Shown one piece after another: positions 38,601 through 47,653 of a DNA stretch of 64,000 bases; position 1 is the stretch's first letter; each line of letters begins with the position of its first letter. A program made the position numbers and the translations under genes. The stretch comes from Enterococcus moraviensis ATCC BAA-383 (GTDB lineage Bacteria > Bacillota > Bacilli > Lactobacillales > Enterococcaceae): contig NZ_ASWB01000001.1 in assembly GCF_000407445.1 (NCBI RefSeq), positions 1,178,001 to 1,242,000 on the forward strand, written 5' to 3'. Under the pieces are notes generated by a model. It made no database searches and had not been told where the DNA came from. It was given only the letters and a program-made list of their open reading frames with translations.

Positions 38601-38781
38601 CATATAATTCTTTGTCTAGCTCAACGATTGCAACATAACAATTTTTTTCTTCCATCAAATATTTTGTCATTCGACCATTTCCTGGACCAAACTCTAATAC
38701 TCGACTATTTTCTTTAATTTGGGCAACGATTTTACCAACACTGGTACTCTCGTCAACTTCCATTTCAAAATCATATTTCAT
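35638..38781 (-). CDS. epaN: Fused methyltransferase and tandem GT2 protein (EpaN-like), 1047 aa
   Basis: The frame opens at 38805, but ATG at 38781 (MKYDFEMEVDES) lies 11 bases after AAGGA and overlaps the ABC ATPase stop by 11 bases, so I use it. Residues ~15-190 are a class I SAM methyltransferase (VLEFGPGNGRMTKYL, later FDYIIFADVLEHL). A beta-rich middle follows (~210-500). A GT2 domain starts near 548 (PKISVAVPVYNVEEKWLDAC; LADDASPSDY; YTDEDKV). A second GT2-like domain from about 800 (VSLIITNDTADINDYL) lacks the DxD-type metal motif: the place of NNDTE in EpaO is taken by LLDAGLVPTK. It may therefore be an inactive, structural domain. Expected role: capping or extending the glycan at the ABC exporter, as methyltransferases do in some chain-length systems (inference). 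Confidence 0.9.
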   Translation of the reverse strand: MKYDFEMEVDESTSVGKIVAQIKENSRVLEFGPGNGRMTKYLMEEKNCYVAIVELDKELYDHVSEFSNDGFYGNIDEEAWTKHFEGQTFDYIIFADVLEHLMNPKNALMKVKPFLSDAGQILITFPNIAHNSVLIDLFNNKLDWRETGLLDATHKSFFVQSGFEKLFEEIGLFIAKEDFTINEVGYNELESNYEDLPVEIRAAFKARPFGEVYQYFYALSAHPVENPVRVIPDNSSYRKNIHFLYDCGEEEQKEFDVQLNNVSGENKTFTIDIPENIELLKIFPSMTGAVVKVELTVNGNEIQPSATNAVYEKDKQYFFSDDQVPVMEINDKKIAGQTMTITVDYKYEGMFSDTVHGLIDYAIAQRAENNQSKNTELMVSGKQMAKYKKVSISKFDSLISLNIDDIVRHVEEKKTVIRGWAYSKEDKLPVDFKVSAEIPVDYLVTTEYRRDVIDMFELKGDQEYGFVIEVMDAQDQPTYQLNIAANNGRKLQYRLEKPNMVQPGNKIQRAMRSMQTRGLLGSVKWYFKRQEQLETPVDSSAILEEIKTFKFQPKISVAVPVYNVEEKWLDACVSSLQNQYYENWELCLADDASPSDYIKPLLKKYADADDRIKVIYREENGHISEATNSALTIATGDYIGFMDNDDELAPQALYEVVKALNEDQTIDFIYTDEDKVTESGKRFNAFYKSKWNSELILNHNYITHFVVVKRSLLEKTGGLKTEFNGAQDYDFVLRATENAENIAHIPGMMYHWRAIESSTALNPESKGYAYVAGQRAVQAAMDRRNIKANVEIAEFYGSYKINYIYDTVPKVSLIITNDTADINDYLKKLLEKTIYENYEIVLPKQLKENVHSTSNKLIYSEGKTRDELVQSSTGEYIVLLDAGLVPTKSNWLVEMMNMVQQPTAGIVTGRVVDSRYRIENIGISIDTEKKRLVYPEQGTPGKSLGYYYRIALPRNVQAVSESCMIFRKADYLAVSGISEELGKDLMGVDLSLKIAKQLDKKIVYCSYAIFKAEEKIQNLDKKGNFKLLTDKWSEQDLIDVYKNPKRQ

Positions 38782-39988
38782 CTTTAATAGTATCCTTCCA
38801 TTCATGATCTAAAATGACGATGCCTTCTCCTGCATAGCGACCACTAATAAACATGTTCAAGTATTTCGTTTTATAGACCAAAGGTACTGTGGCGTGTTCT
38901 TCAAAGAATGCAATATCAAAATAATATTCCCCTGTTAAAAGAGACATTTTCCCATACTCTAAGTAAAAGACATTTTTGCCTTTTTCCCATGGAATTTTAA
39001 CGCCATCTAACAATGTATTTAGTCCGCAAACATAGTTATTATCAACTGTCCGAATCGCGATACCACATACAGGTGATTTGATTGAATCATTTTTTACAGT
39101 ATATTCTAGTTTGACAATGACCTTCTCATCTTGTGTCACTATTTCTAAAGGTTCCAACGCATGATTGAGTAAGGTTGCTTTGTCAACTTCGATAATATCA
39201 GGAACAGTTTCTTCATTTTGAATCGTTTTTTCACGGTCAACTGTTTTGATTGATTTTTTCTTCAAGAAATTTTCGTAGTTTGTTGTAACATCCATCGTAT
39301 CGCCATATTCAACAACTTCTCCATTTTTCAACCAAAATGTTCGGTCGCAGAAACGACGTACAGAGTTAACATCATGAGAAACAAAAAGAATCGTTTTACC
39401 GGAATTTTTGATTTCAGTAAATTTCTCCATACATTTCAGTTGAAATTCTAAATCTCCAACTGCCAAAGCTTCATCAACAATTAAAATATCTGGATCTACA
39501 TTGATCGCAACAGCAAAAGCCAAACGAACAAACATCCCGCTGGAATAAGTCTTTACAGGTTGATACAAATGATCGCCAATATCAGCAAACTTAATGACAT
39601 CATCCACTCGCTCTTCCATTTCTTCTCTAGAAAAACCAAGCACCATTCCGTTTAGGAAAATATTTTCATAGCCAGAATATTCTGGGTTAAAACCTGATCC
39701 TAATTCTAATAGCGCAGAAATTTTCCCATCTATTGTCATAGAACCAGATGTTGGCGTTAAAACACCTGTAATTATTTTAAGAATCGTTGATTTACCCGAA
39801 CCATTTTCTCCAACAAACCCAATCATTTCACCTTTTTCAATTTGCATCGTGACATCTTTTAATGCATAAAAAAGATCGTGATACGTCTTTTTCATTGGAT
39901 TAAGCGCTTCTTTAAAACGATCAGAAGGTTTTTTATACATGTTATATGTTTTTGTTATATTCTGTATATCGATTGCATATTCTGACAT
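38771..39988 (-). CDS. epaM: Polysaccharide ABC transporter ATPase with Wzt-type C-terminal domain (EpaM-like), 405 aa
   Basis: ATPase subunit of a Wzm/Wzt (TagGH-like) exporter that moves undecaprenyl-linked glycan across the membrane. Walker A GENGSGKST at 60-68, signature YSSGMFVRLAFA, Walker B ILIVDEALA at about 170, then the H-loop LFVSHD. The C-terminal ~150 residues (after about 255) form a beta-rich domain like the Wzt carbohydrate-binding module, so recognition of a terminal glycan modification before export is possible; the adjacent methyltransferase-GT fusion would be the obvious source of such a mark (inference). It is coupled to epaN by overlap and follows the permease by about 60 bases. 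RBS CAAGGAGAG. Confidence 0.95.
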   Translation of the reverse strand: MSEYAIDIQNITKTYNMYKKPSDRFKEALNPMKKTYHDLFYALKDVTMQIEKGEMIGFVGENGSGKSTILKIITGVLTPTSGSMTIDGKISALLELGSGFNPEYSGYENIFLNGMVLGFSREEMEERVDDVIKFADIGDHLYQPVKTYSSGMFVRLAFAVAINVDPDILIVDEALAVGDLEFQLKCMEKFTEIKNSGKTILFVSHDVNSVRRFCDRTFWLKNGEVVEYGDTMDVTTNYENFLKKKSIKTVDREKTIQNEETVPDIIEVDKATLLNHALEPLEIVTQDEKVIVKLEYTVKNDSIKSPVCGIAIRTVDNNYVCGLNTLLDGVKIPWEKGKNVFYLEYGKMSLLTGEYYFDIAFFEEHATVPLVYKTKYLNMFISGRYAGEGIVILDHEWKDTIKDEI

Positions 39989-40047
39989 TGTTTACTCTCC
40001 TTGTGTTTATCCATCACATTTCAATAGGTCTACGTACTATTTTTTTA

Positions 40048-40842
40048 CTATAATACATCAGAAAAATGTGGTTTCAAACGTCTAAATACAGTTGAACCAA
40101 TTAGCAAAAGAACGATTGTAAAGGCCCAGAAGTACAAACCATACTGCCAATGTTCCCAAAACCAAGCGCCACCAGTAAATGAATCACGATACCCTTGAAT
40201 AATGTAGTAAAGTGGGTTTAATTTTAACACTTTTTCGATCCAACCTGAAGGCTGCCATAAAATAGGTAACGTCCACATAATCGTTTGCATTGCTACATTG
40301 ATAAATTGCATGATATCTGGTAGAAATGGTTGTGTGGAAGAAGTGAGCCATGTTACACCTGTTAAGAAAATGATCAGACAAAATAGATAATAGATCAATT
40401 GAATACTTTGTAATGATGGATAAATACCACTTAATGAGGTAATCCCAAAACCAATCACAATAAAAAATAAATGTGTATATAAGCTTGAAAGAATTTTTGA
40501 TGTTGGTAAAATCTGTACATTAAACACTACTTTTTTTACAAGATAGCTATACTCTCTAAAAACATTTGTTGCTGACAACAATGAGTCGGAGAAAAAGAAC
40601 CATGGAATCAATCCTGTCACGAGATATACGATAAAAGGGTATTCTTCATTAGCCCCTTGTTGTCGTATTTGCGAAAAAACAAACCAGTAAGTCAAAACGG
40701 TCACCAAAGGCGTAATGAATGCCCAGATGATCCCCAACGCTGAACCTGCATATTTTGATTTAAAATCATTAAACGAAAACTGGATCAATAGTTTTCTATT
40801 TTCAAAAATATTTTTAAAAATGGATAGTGTTTCTCGTATCAT
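40048..40842 (-). CDS. epaL: Polysaccharide ABC transporter permease (EpaL/TagG/Wzm-like), 264 aa
   Basis: ABC-2-type permease with six membrane segments after the amphipathic N-terminus (MIRETLSIFKNIFENRKLLI). Conserved-looking elements are FKSKYAGSALGIIWAFITPL, the re-entrant GLIPWFFFSDSL segment, and LNPLYYIIQGYRDSF near the C-terminus. Together with EpaM it should export the rhamnose-rich backbone on its lipid carrier. A terminator at 40972-40996 separates it from the upstream lipid-linked sugar genes, so it probably opens a new transcription unit running through epaM, epaN and epaO. RBS GGAAAGGAACAG. Confidence 0.94.
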   Translation of the reverse strand: MIRETLSIFKNIFENRKLLIQFSFNDFKSKYAGSALGIIWAFITPLVTVLTYWFVFSQIRQQGANEEYPFIVYLVTGLIPWFFFSDSLLSATNVFREYSYLVKKVVFNVQILPTSKILSSLYTHLFFIVIGFGITSLSGIYPSLQSIQLIYYLFCLIIFLTGVTWLTSSTQPFLPDIMQFINVAMQTIMWTLPILWQPSGWIEKVLKLNPLYYIIQGYRDSFTGGAWFWEHWQYGLYFWAFTIVLLLIGSTVFRRLKPHFSDVL

Positions 40843-40971
40843 TGACTCTGTTCCTTTCCTATTTCCATCGCTTTTAAATTTATACTTAAAATGAGTTGCA
40901 TAACATTACTAGTTTAAAGAATATGCGCTCTTTTTTCAAGTTATGTAAGTATTTTCTTAATAATTAAGGAG

Positions 40972-40996
40972 AAAAAGCCCATTTAGCGGGCTTTTA
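40972..40996 (-). terminator. Terminator after the SMR-like gene
   Basis: AAAAGCCC / GGGCTTTT stem with a short loop overlaps the stop region, with TTTTTC following on the minus strand. Confidence 0.8.
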
Positions 40997-41338
40997 CTTT
41001 GCTAATTGAATAATCACGATTCCTAAAATAATGACACCTGTTCCAATTACAGTTCCAAGTGACACTTGTTCTTGTAAAATGAGCTTAGAGCCAATTAAAA
41101 CAGCAATATTAGTAAACGCGACACCCATCGGAACGATATACGATACTTCTGATTTACTAATGATAACCATCCATAATACAAAACTAAACATATAGCATAA
41201 AAAGCCAATGATTGTTGTGAAAGACATTGAAAAAGAAAAAACCGCATTCGTAATCTGAATTGAATTCGCTTGAGAACCTAACTTGACTAAAATCAAACCT
41301 GAAGTCGATAAAACGACGTATATTAAGAATAAGAACAT
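40994..41338 (-). CDS. Small multidrug-resistance/EamA-like four-helix membrane protein, 114 aa
   Basis: Four hydrophobic helices fill the protein (starts MFLFLIYVVLSTSGLILVKL), the topology of SMR/ArnE-type proteins. The central SYIVPMGVAFTNIAVLIGSK resembles the third helix of this group. Together with the next two genes (TAATG overlap with 41338, then the GT2 at 41679), it forms a compact three-gene set: a polyprenyl-phosphate sugar synthase, a DUF2304 protein and this candidate flippase. ArnE/F and similar proteins flip such lipid-linked monosaccharides, so that role is a reasonable inference. Confidence 0.8.
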   Translation of the reverse strand: MFLFLIYVVLSTSGLILVKLGSQANSIQITNAVFSFSMSFTTIIGFLCYMFSFVLWMVIISKSEVSYIVPMGVAFTNIAVLIGSKLILQEQVSLGTVIGTGVIILGIVIIQLAK

Positions 41339-41679
41339 TATTTTTTCTCCTTTTTATCTTTCAACATTGAAAGTTCTTGAATTAATAATTTTAGTTGATT
41401 TTGCTGTTTCGAAAGCAATGCTGAGTTTTTGATTTCAATAAACAGCAAAACGAAAATAGCTGCAATCAACAAAAAATTAGACGTTGTTTCAAATCCTAAT
41501 TTTTTACCTAGCCATTCTGGCAATTTAGGAAAAATAGCACACAGAACTAAGCTAGCTGATATAAATAACCACCTAATAGCGTTTTTTAATAAGAAGATAT
41601 TCTTATTGACCGAACGGATAATATAAACAAAAAAGAGCAATGAGAAGAGCAATAATTCTATTCTTAAAACCGCACTCAT
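41338..41679 (-). CDS. DUF2304-family membrane protein, 113 aa
   Basis: Three hydrophobic segments (about 3-20, 32-50 and 67-83) followed by a Lys/Gln-rich helix (SKQQNQLKLLIQELSMLKDK). This matches DUF2304 in length and layout; the domain is often encoded beside GT2 polyprenyl-phosphate glycosyltransferases, and here it is between one and the SMR-like protein. It shares one base with each neighbour (TAATG junctions), so the three are translationally coupled and probably form a complex. Biochemical function unknown. Confidence 0.82.
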   Translation of the reverse strand: MSAVLRIELLLFSLLFFVYIIRSVNKNIFLLKNAIRWLFISASLVLCAIFPKLPEWLGKKLGFETTSNFLLIAAIFVLLFIEIKNSALLSKQQNQLKLLIQELSMLKDKKEKK

Positions 41680-42407
41680 TAATCTCCCTCCCGCATAAAA
41701 CCTGACACGATGATTGCAATACTTACTTCAAACATGTATTTAACTGAAGTAAATGAACGAATCGATGATTGACCACCAGAACGTTCCATCATATTAACTG
41801 CAACTTCCTTAATTCTAAATTTCTTTTTAAGTAAATGAACCGTCGATTCTGGTTCAGGATAACTAGTCGGGTATTTTTTTGAAAAATAAGTGATGATTTC
41901 TTTATTACAAGCGCGGTATCCTGAAGTTACATCATATATTTTTGTTCTTGATGAAAGGTAAATCAAGAACGACAAAATCTTAATTCCAACACGTCGCATG
42001 AAGGTCGTTTGAAACGCGGCTTTTTGATTTGGTAAAAATCTTGAACCAATAACAAAATCTGCTTCATTTTTGATGATTGGTTGAACAACAGAATCTAAGC
42101 TGTGGATGTCATGCTGTCCATCTCCATCAAACTGAACAGCAATGTCATATCCATTTTCTTCAGCATATCTATACCCTGTTTGAACGGCTCCACCTATCCC
42201 AAGATTTGCGACTAGCTGGACAGAATTGATTTCATTTTCATCTAAAATAGCTTGTGTACCGTCTGTTGAGCCATCATTGATCACAACGTAATCAACCGTA
42301 TAAGAATAACGATGGCTATTTTCTTTTTTAAACGTTTCAATAGACAATATCGTATTTAAAATATTTTCCTCTTCATTGTATGCAGGTATAATCAATAATA
42401 TTTTCAA
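41679..42407 (-). CDS. GT2 polyprenyl-phosphate glycosyltransferase (DPM1-like), 242 aa
   Basis: A short single-domain GT2 of the dolichol/undecaprenyl-phosphate mannose synthase class: KILLIIPAYNEEENILNTIL, VINDGSTDGTQ (about 44-54), LGIGGAVQTGYRYA, and QFDGDGQHD (about 93-101); the C-terminus adds one weak hydrophobic segment. It should transfer a hexose to undecaprenyl phosphate on the inner face, for use by GT-C enzymes outside. The start is TTG at 42407: it follows GGAG by nine bases, and the nearby ATG is out of frame with an immediate stop. Confidence 0.9.
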   Translation of the reverse strand: MKILLIIPAYNEEENILNTILSIETFKKENSHRYSYTVDYVVINDGSTDGTQAILDENEINSVQLVANLGIGGAVQTGYRYAEENGYDIAVQFDGDGQHDIHSLDSVVQPIIKNEADFVIGSRFLPNQKAAFQTTFMRRVGIKILSFLIYLSSRTKIYDVTSGYRACNKEIITYFSKKYPTSYPEPESTVHLLKKKFRIKEVAVNMMERSGGQSSIRSFTSVKYMFEVSIAIIVSGFMREGD

Positions 42408-42427
42408 TTCATTTTACTCCTTTATAA

Positions 42428-43951
42428 TCAGCCTCTATAATAATTTCCTAAAGTGAGTAATATCATTGTCATTAAGAAATACGTTGCTATAGATAAAACC
42501 CAAATATTTTGCGCATATTCTGACTTTTTCATCCATTCTTTTTGTTCAGTCAATTCTGTTTGAGGATAAAAAAGCTTCGAACTGTTTACAAATATTGGTA
42601 ACAAGACAAGTAAACCAATATAATATCGTCCTTGCACTCCTTCTACTACCCCAAGCCCTACAGGTGTCCAGGTTAAATACTGACTTAAATTAATGGCAAA
42701 AATAATCCCCAACATAACAACTGCAGCACCGAAAGAATTCAAATGATTTTTTGCTTTTATCTCCAATGGATAAAAGACAAATAATCCTCCAATATATACC
42801 AAATACATAAACGCAATGTGTGGTGATCCATAAGAAAACCAACCAAATGTAAATAATTCCAAGTACTTACTTATTGAATCGACTATACCAGAAAACATTA
42901 ACTTGATTGCTGTAGGAATATTATGCGCCATAAATTTCAACTGTTCTGTCGGATCTTTTTCTGCTACTCTATTTGCTGGTGTAAATGTTGTAAAATAATA
43001 ATACCAAAGTAACGCTATTATTGCCGCTGCAACGACAGCACCTATCGCAAATAAGTATGTTTTTTTATTTTTATATTGACTCGGTTTAATAAAGAGCAAG
43101 ATTCCTGCTAACATCACGTAAGGTAATTTACAAGTAGCTAAAATACAACATAAGAGGACAAACAGACCTATTTCCTTCGCTTCAATTTTTGAGTCATCCG
43201 TAATAAAATTAATAAATAGAGATAATGCTAAGAAAACTAATCCGTACGAAACACCGTCTTGATTATAGGAAGCCGCTAAATAAACCACCATCGGTAACGT
43301 GGCAACCACTGCCATTGGAACCTTAAACTTTTTAACATTCTTTATTGCAAAATAAGATAAAATAGCGTAAACAATCAAATTGACCAATCTGCCTAAATAA
43401 AAGCTCCAATACAGATTGATATTCATGATTCTCCCTAATGACCAACCAATTGCTTGTGGAACATAACTAATAAACGAATAAGTTGCAGTAAGTGAAATAA
43501 TCGTTTCTCGATTTTGTTTTTGTGAATGTTTCTGTTTTTTTAGATCATTATGGTAATTATGATGGACTCGATCTAAAACAACTTTAAAATCCTTAGAAAT
43601 TTTTAATTCGTCTGCCTGATCACTCATCCCAAAATGCCCTTCTGATAAATACACGGCTCTTGAAAAATGAGCGTGTTCATCTGGCGTATCTAGAACTGGT
43701 GTGATAAAGGTAAACAATGTGCCCATCAGCACAATAATCCCAAAAGTACTTTTAGCTAAATTTTTACCAATTAATAAGATGCCTAAAATACTAAATAAAC
43801 CTGTCAATAATATAATCTTTTTAGGGATACCAGAAAACTGAAAAAAATAGAGTGTAAACACTGTGAAAATTATAAGCAGTGCTACTAAATACTTCCATCT
43901 TTCTTTTAAGGCTACCATGAACCACCCTGAAAATTTTTTCCCCAAAGCCAA
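42428..43951 (-). CDS. DUF2142-family membrane protein, GT-C-like, 507 aa
   Basis: About twelve hydrophobic segments. The first outer loop has FITPVLDTPDEHAHFSRAVY (about 84-103), the PDE-H motif that marks DUF2142 and corresponds to the catalytic acidic loop of GT-C enzymes. It is therefore the best candidate to use the lipid-linked sugar made by the coupled GT2 at 41679 and flipped by the SMR-like protein. The frame starts at TTG 43951 with AGGGGGACG eight bases upstream; the in-frame ATG at residue 12 (MVALKER) is an alternative. It corresponds by order to epaI of E. faecalis; I leave the symbol open. Confidence 0.83.
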   Translation of the reverse strand: MALGKKFSGWFMVALKERWKYLVALLIIFTVFTLYFFQFSGIPKKIILLTGLFSILGILLIGKNLAKSTFGIIVLMGTLFTFITPVLDTPDEHAHFSRAVYLSEGHFGMSDQADELKISKDFKVVLDRVHHNYHNDLKKQKHSQKQNRETIISLTATYSFISYVPQAIGWSLGRIMNINLYWSFYLGRLVNLIVYAILSYFAIKNVKKFKVPMAVVATLPMVVYLAASYNQDGVSYGLVFLALSLFINFITDDSKIEAKEIGLFVLLCCILATCKLPYVMLAGILLFIKPSQYKNKKTYLFAIGAVVAAAIIALLWYYYFTTFTPANRVAEKDPTEQLKFMAHNIPTAIKLMFSGIVDSISKYLELFTFGWFSYGSPHIAFMYLVYIGGLFVFYPLEIKAKNHLNSFGAAVVMLGIIFAINLSQYLTWTPVGLGVVEGVQGRYYIGLLVLLPIFVNSSKLFYPQTELTEQKEWMKKSEYAQNIWVLSIATYFLMTMILLTLGNYYRG

Positions 43952-43964
43952 CTTTTTCGTCCCC

Positions 43965-44807
43965 CTATTTTTCGATACTACTTAACATATCATCCAACGC
44001 TTTTTCCCAAGTCGGAATTTCAAATCCTAGTGCTTTCGTCTTACTAAGATCCATCACGGAATATTTAGGTCGGGTAGCTTTTTGTGGGAACTTGCTAGAA
44101 TCTACAGGTAAAATTTCTGTCGTGCTATTTTTTAAGATTTCTTTTGCAAACTGATACCAGTTACAACTATTGTCATTTGATAAATGATAGATACCATAAG
44201 GTGCTTTTTCATTTATAACAAAAACCATAAATTCAGCTAATGTTCTTGTCCACGTTGGACGGCCAAATTGGTCATCAACGACTGTTAATTGATCGCGTGT
44301 TTCAGCAAGTTTTTGCATTGTGAATACGAAATTGTGGCCATACTGTCCAAACACCCATGATGTACGGATAATATAATATTTTTCCATAATTTCTTGTACA
44401 ATCTGTTCACCCAATAATTTTGTACGGCCGTATTCATTTTGTGGATTCGTTTGATCATCCGTCTTATACATATCATCCTTTTTAGTACCATCAAAAACAT
44501 AATCTGTACTAATATAAACCAGCGTAGCACCCACTGCTTTTGCCGCCTCCGCTACATTGCGTGTACCATCGACATTAATTTTTTCGTCCAGTTCTTTTCC
44601 TTCGTCTTCTGCCTTATCCACAGCCGTATAAGCTGCACAGTGATAAATCACTTCAGGTTTTAAGTTTACGATAAATGCCATCGTTTTTTCCGCATCTGTA
44701 ATGTCCAATTCTTTTGAATCTGTGGAAACATATTCCACGCCTTGTTCATCTAACAAATGACGTAACTCCGTGCCAAGTTGTCCATTACCGCCAGTTAAAA
44801 GTATCAT
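43965..44807 (-). CDS. rmlD: dTDP-4-dehydrorhamnose reductase RmlD
   Basis: Last step of dTDP-L-rhamnose synthesis. NAD(P)-binding GGNGQLGTEL at the N-terminus, DELDI-type GSKELDIT, the Ser in YISTDYVFDG and the Tyr-Lys in YGRTKLLGE are RmlD signatures. The frame opens at 44843, but ATG at 44807 (MILLTGGNGQ) follows a perfect AAGGAGG and gives the normal 280-residue enzyme. It is separated from rmlB by a 211-base spacer with two hairpins, unlike the tight spacing of the other rml genes (called epaE-H in E. faecalis). Confidence 0.96.
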   Translation of the reverse strand: MILLTGGNGQLGTELRHLLDEQGVEYVSTDSKELDITDAEKTMAFIVNLKPEVIYHCAAYTAVDKAEDEGKELDEKINVDGTRNVAEAAKAVGATLVYISTDYVFDGTKKDDMYKTDDQTNPQNEYGRTKLLGEQIVQEIMEKYYIIRTSWVFGQYGHNFVFTMQKLAETRDQLTVVDDQFGRPTWTRTLAEFMVFVINEKAPYGIYHLSNDNSCNWYQFAKEILKNSTTEILPVDSSKFPQKATRPKYSVMDLSKTKALGFEIPTWEKALDDMLSSIEK

Positions 44808-44833
44808 GTTTATTTCCTCCTTGAATGAAAAGA

Positions 44834-44883
44834 AGCAAGACAAAAAATCGATGAAGAAATCCTATCATTTTTCTTCTGTCTCG
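44834..44883 (-). other. Stem-loop in the rmlB-rmlD spacer
   Basis: On the minus strand GCGAGACA pairs with TGTCTTGC, with an inner AAAAAT/ATTTTT pair, and CTTCTTTTC follows. It may act as an attenuator in front of rmlD, or be incidental. Confidence 0.4.
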
Positions 44884-44900
44884 CGCCTGATTCGCATTTA

Positions 44901-44941
44901 GAGCGTGGAGCAAAACCAATTTTTAGTTTTGTTCCACGCTC
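44901..44941. repeat. Dispersed enterococcal-type hairpin repeat, copy 1
   Basis: GAGCGTGGAGCAAAAC and GTTTTGTTCCACGCTC form a 16-bp stem (one G-T pair) with a 9-base loop. The core GGAnCAAAAC / GTTTTGTTCC recurs at 50166 and 54203. There is no T-run on the minus strand, so it is unlikely to be an ordinary terminator in the operon. Confidence 0.75.
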
Positions 44942-45018
44942 AACAACTCATTATTTTAATCATACTCGGTTAAAATCTGATCCAACTGCTTCTCTAGATC
45001 CCAAGCAACAAGCATGAT

Positions 45019-46071
<1,053 letters not shown>

Positions 46072-46644
46072 TTAGATTTCACCATAAACAAAAGGATTTT
46101 CAGCTTCAAATTCCTTTAATGTTGGGTGATTTTTATCTTTTTCAGACGTAATTGCTTTTTTAATATCAATTGGCCAGTCGATCGCTAAATTCGGATCGTC
46201 AAAAGCAATGCCACCGTCTGCAGCAGCATTATAGTAATTATCACATTTATACATAAAGTTAACGTTTGGTGTCAAGGTTACAAAACCATGTGCATAGCCT
46301 TTAGGGACTAACAATTGACGATGATTGTGTTCTGATAAAATATAGCCTTCCCACTGTCCATATGTCGGACTGCCTTTACGAATATCCACAATCACATCCA
46401 AAACAGCACCCGTTACAACACGAATTAGTTTCGTTTGAGCTGCCTCACCTTTTTGAAAATGTAATCCACGTAATACACCTGCTTCACTTGAAAGAGAATG
46501 ATTATCTTGCACAAAATCAAAATCTAATCCTTGTGCTGCAAATTTCTCTTTCGAATAACTTTCAGTAAAGAAACCACGGTGATCACCAAAAACGTCCATC
46601 TCAATGATCTTTACATCTTGTAATTTTGTGTCAATAACGTTCAT
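46072..46644 (-). CDS. rmlC: dTDP-4-dehydrorhamnose 3,5-epimerase RmlC
   Basis: A cupin-fold epimerase of 190 residues: DHRGFFTESYSKEKF, QDNHSLSSEAGVLRGLHFQK (containing the conserved His) and VPKGYAHGFVTLT with the catalytic Tyr region. It acts third, between RmlB and RmlD, converting dTDP-4-keto-6-deoxyglucose to the L-lyxo product. It lies 11 bases after rmlA and 24 before rmlB, in one operon. Confidence 0.97.
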   Translation of the reverse strand: MNVIDTKLQDVKIIEMDVFGDHRGFFTESYSKEKFAAQGLDFDFVQDNHSLSSEAGVLRGLHFQKGEAAQTKLIRVVTGAVLDVIVDIRKGSPTYGQWEGYILSEHNHRQLLVPKGYAHGFVTLTPNVNFMYKCDNYYNAAADGGIAFDDPNLAIDWPIDIKKAITSEKDKNHPTLKEFEAENPFVYGEI

Positions 46645-46655
46645 TCTATTCGCCC

Positions 46656-47525
46656 CTAATCTGTTTCTGCCAATCGTAATAAGTATTGTCCATAACCATT
46701 TTTTTTCAATGGCTGTGCTAATTCAATTAACTGCTCTCTTGTGATATAGCCCATTCTATAGGCAATTTCTTCCAAACAAGCTACTTTTAAATTTTGGCGT
46801 TTCTCAATCGTTTCAATAAAAGTCGAAGCTTCTAAAAGTGATTCATGGGTACCAGTATCTAACCATGCAAAGCCACGTCCCATCACTTCAACGGATAATT
46901 TATTTTTTTCCAAATACACTTTATTGACATCTGTGATCTCTAATTCACCACGGTCTGAAGGTTCGATATTTTTCGCTATTTCGATAACGTCATTGTCATA
47001 AAAATACAAACCAGTCACTGCGTAATTAGATTTTGGTTTCTCAGGTTTTTCTTCAATCGAAAGAGCTTGCATTTGGTTGTCAAACTCAACCACACCAAAA
47101 CGTTCAGGATCATTGACATGGTAGCCAAAAACAGTAGCTCCATTGTCTTTCGATGCTGCGCGTTGCAACATGTTAGATAAGCCGCCGCCATAATAAATAT
47201 TGTCACCTAAAACTAAACATACACTATCATCACCAATGAATTCTTCACCAATAATAAATGCTTGCGCTAAACCATCTGGACTTTCTTGAACAGCATATTC
47301 AATATGAATCCCTAGGTCTTTACCATCACCAAATAAACTTTCAAAACGAGGTGTGTCATCTGGTGTTGAAATAATCAAAATTTCCTTGATCCCAGCTAAC
47401 ATCAATGTCGACATTGGGTAATAGATCATTGGTTTGTCATAGATAGGCATTAATTGTTTTGATGTAGCTTTAGTTAACGGATATAGTCTGGTTCCACTTC
47501 CTCCAGCTAAGATGATCCCTTTCAT
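46656..47525 (-). CDS. rmlA: Glucose-1-phosphate thymidylyltransferase RmlA
   Basis: First step of dTDP-L-rhamnose synthesis. The signature [18 protein letters not shown] is at residues 8-25, [10 protein letters not shown] carries the metal-binding Asp, and [14 protein letters not shown] and [12 protein letters not shown] follow. The 289-residue length is typical. The RBS is AAGGAG. It probably opens the rmlACBD group, about 130 bases downstream of the GT2 gene at 47654. Confidence 0.97.
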   Translation of the reverse strand: MKGIILAGGSGTRLYPLTKATSKQLMPIYDKPMIYYPMSTLMLAGIKEILIISTPDDTPRFESLFGDGKDLGIHIEYAVQESPDGLAQAFIIGEEFIGDDSVCLVLGDNIYYGGGLSNMLQRAASKDNGATVFGYHVNDPERFGVVEFDNQMQALSIEEKPEKPKSNYAVTGLYFYDNDVIEIAKNIEPSDRGELEITDVNKVYLEKNKLSVEVMGRGFAWLDTGTHESLLEASTFIETIEKRQNLKVACLEEIAYRMGYITREQLIELAQPLKKNGYGQYLLRLAETD

Positions 47526-47653
47526 GAAAAAACTCCTTATACTAATTTATTTTATTGTTATTTACGAACATCACTAAATGCTATTATTGCATTATTAGCT
47601 ATGATTGTCATGTATTTTAAGAATATTTTACAAAACTGTAAAGTAGTCGTTTT

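Noticed and set aside
44439-44663. Plus-strand ORF over rmlD
   Set aside because: It is antisense to the rmlD coding sequence, with no RBS.
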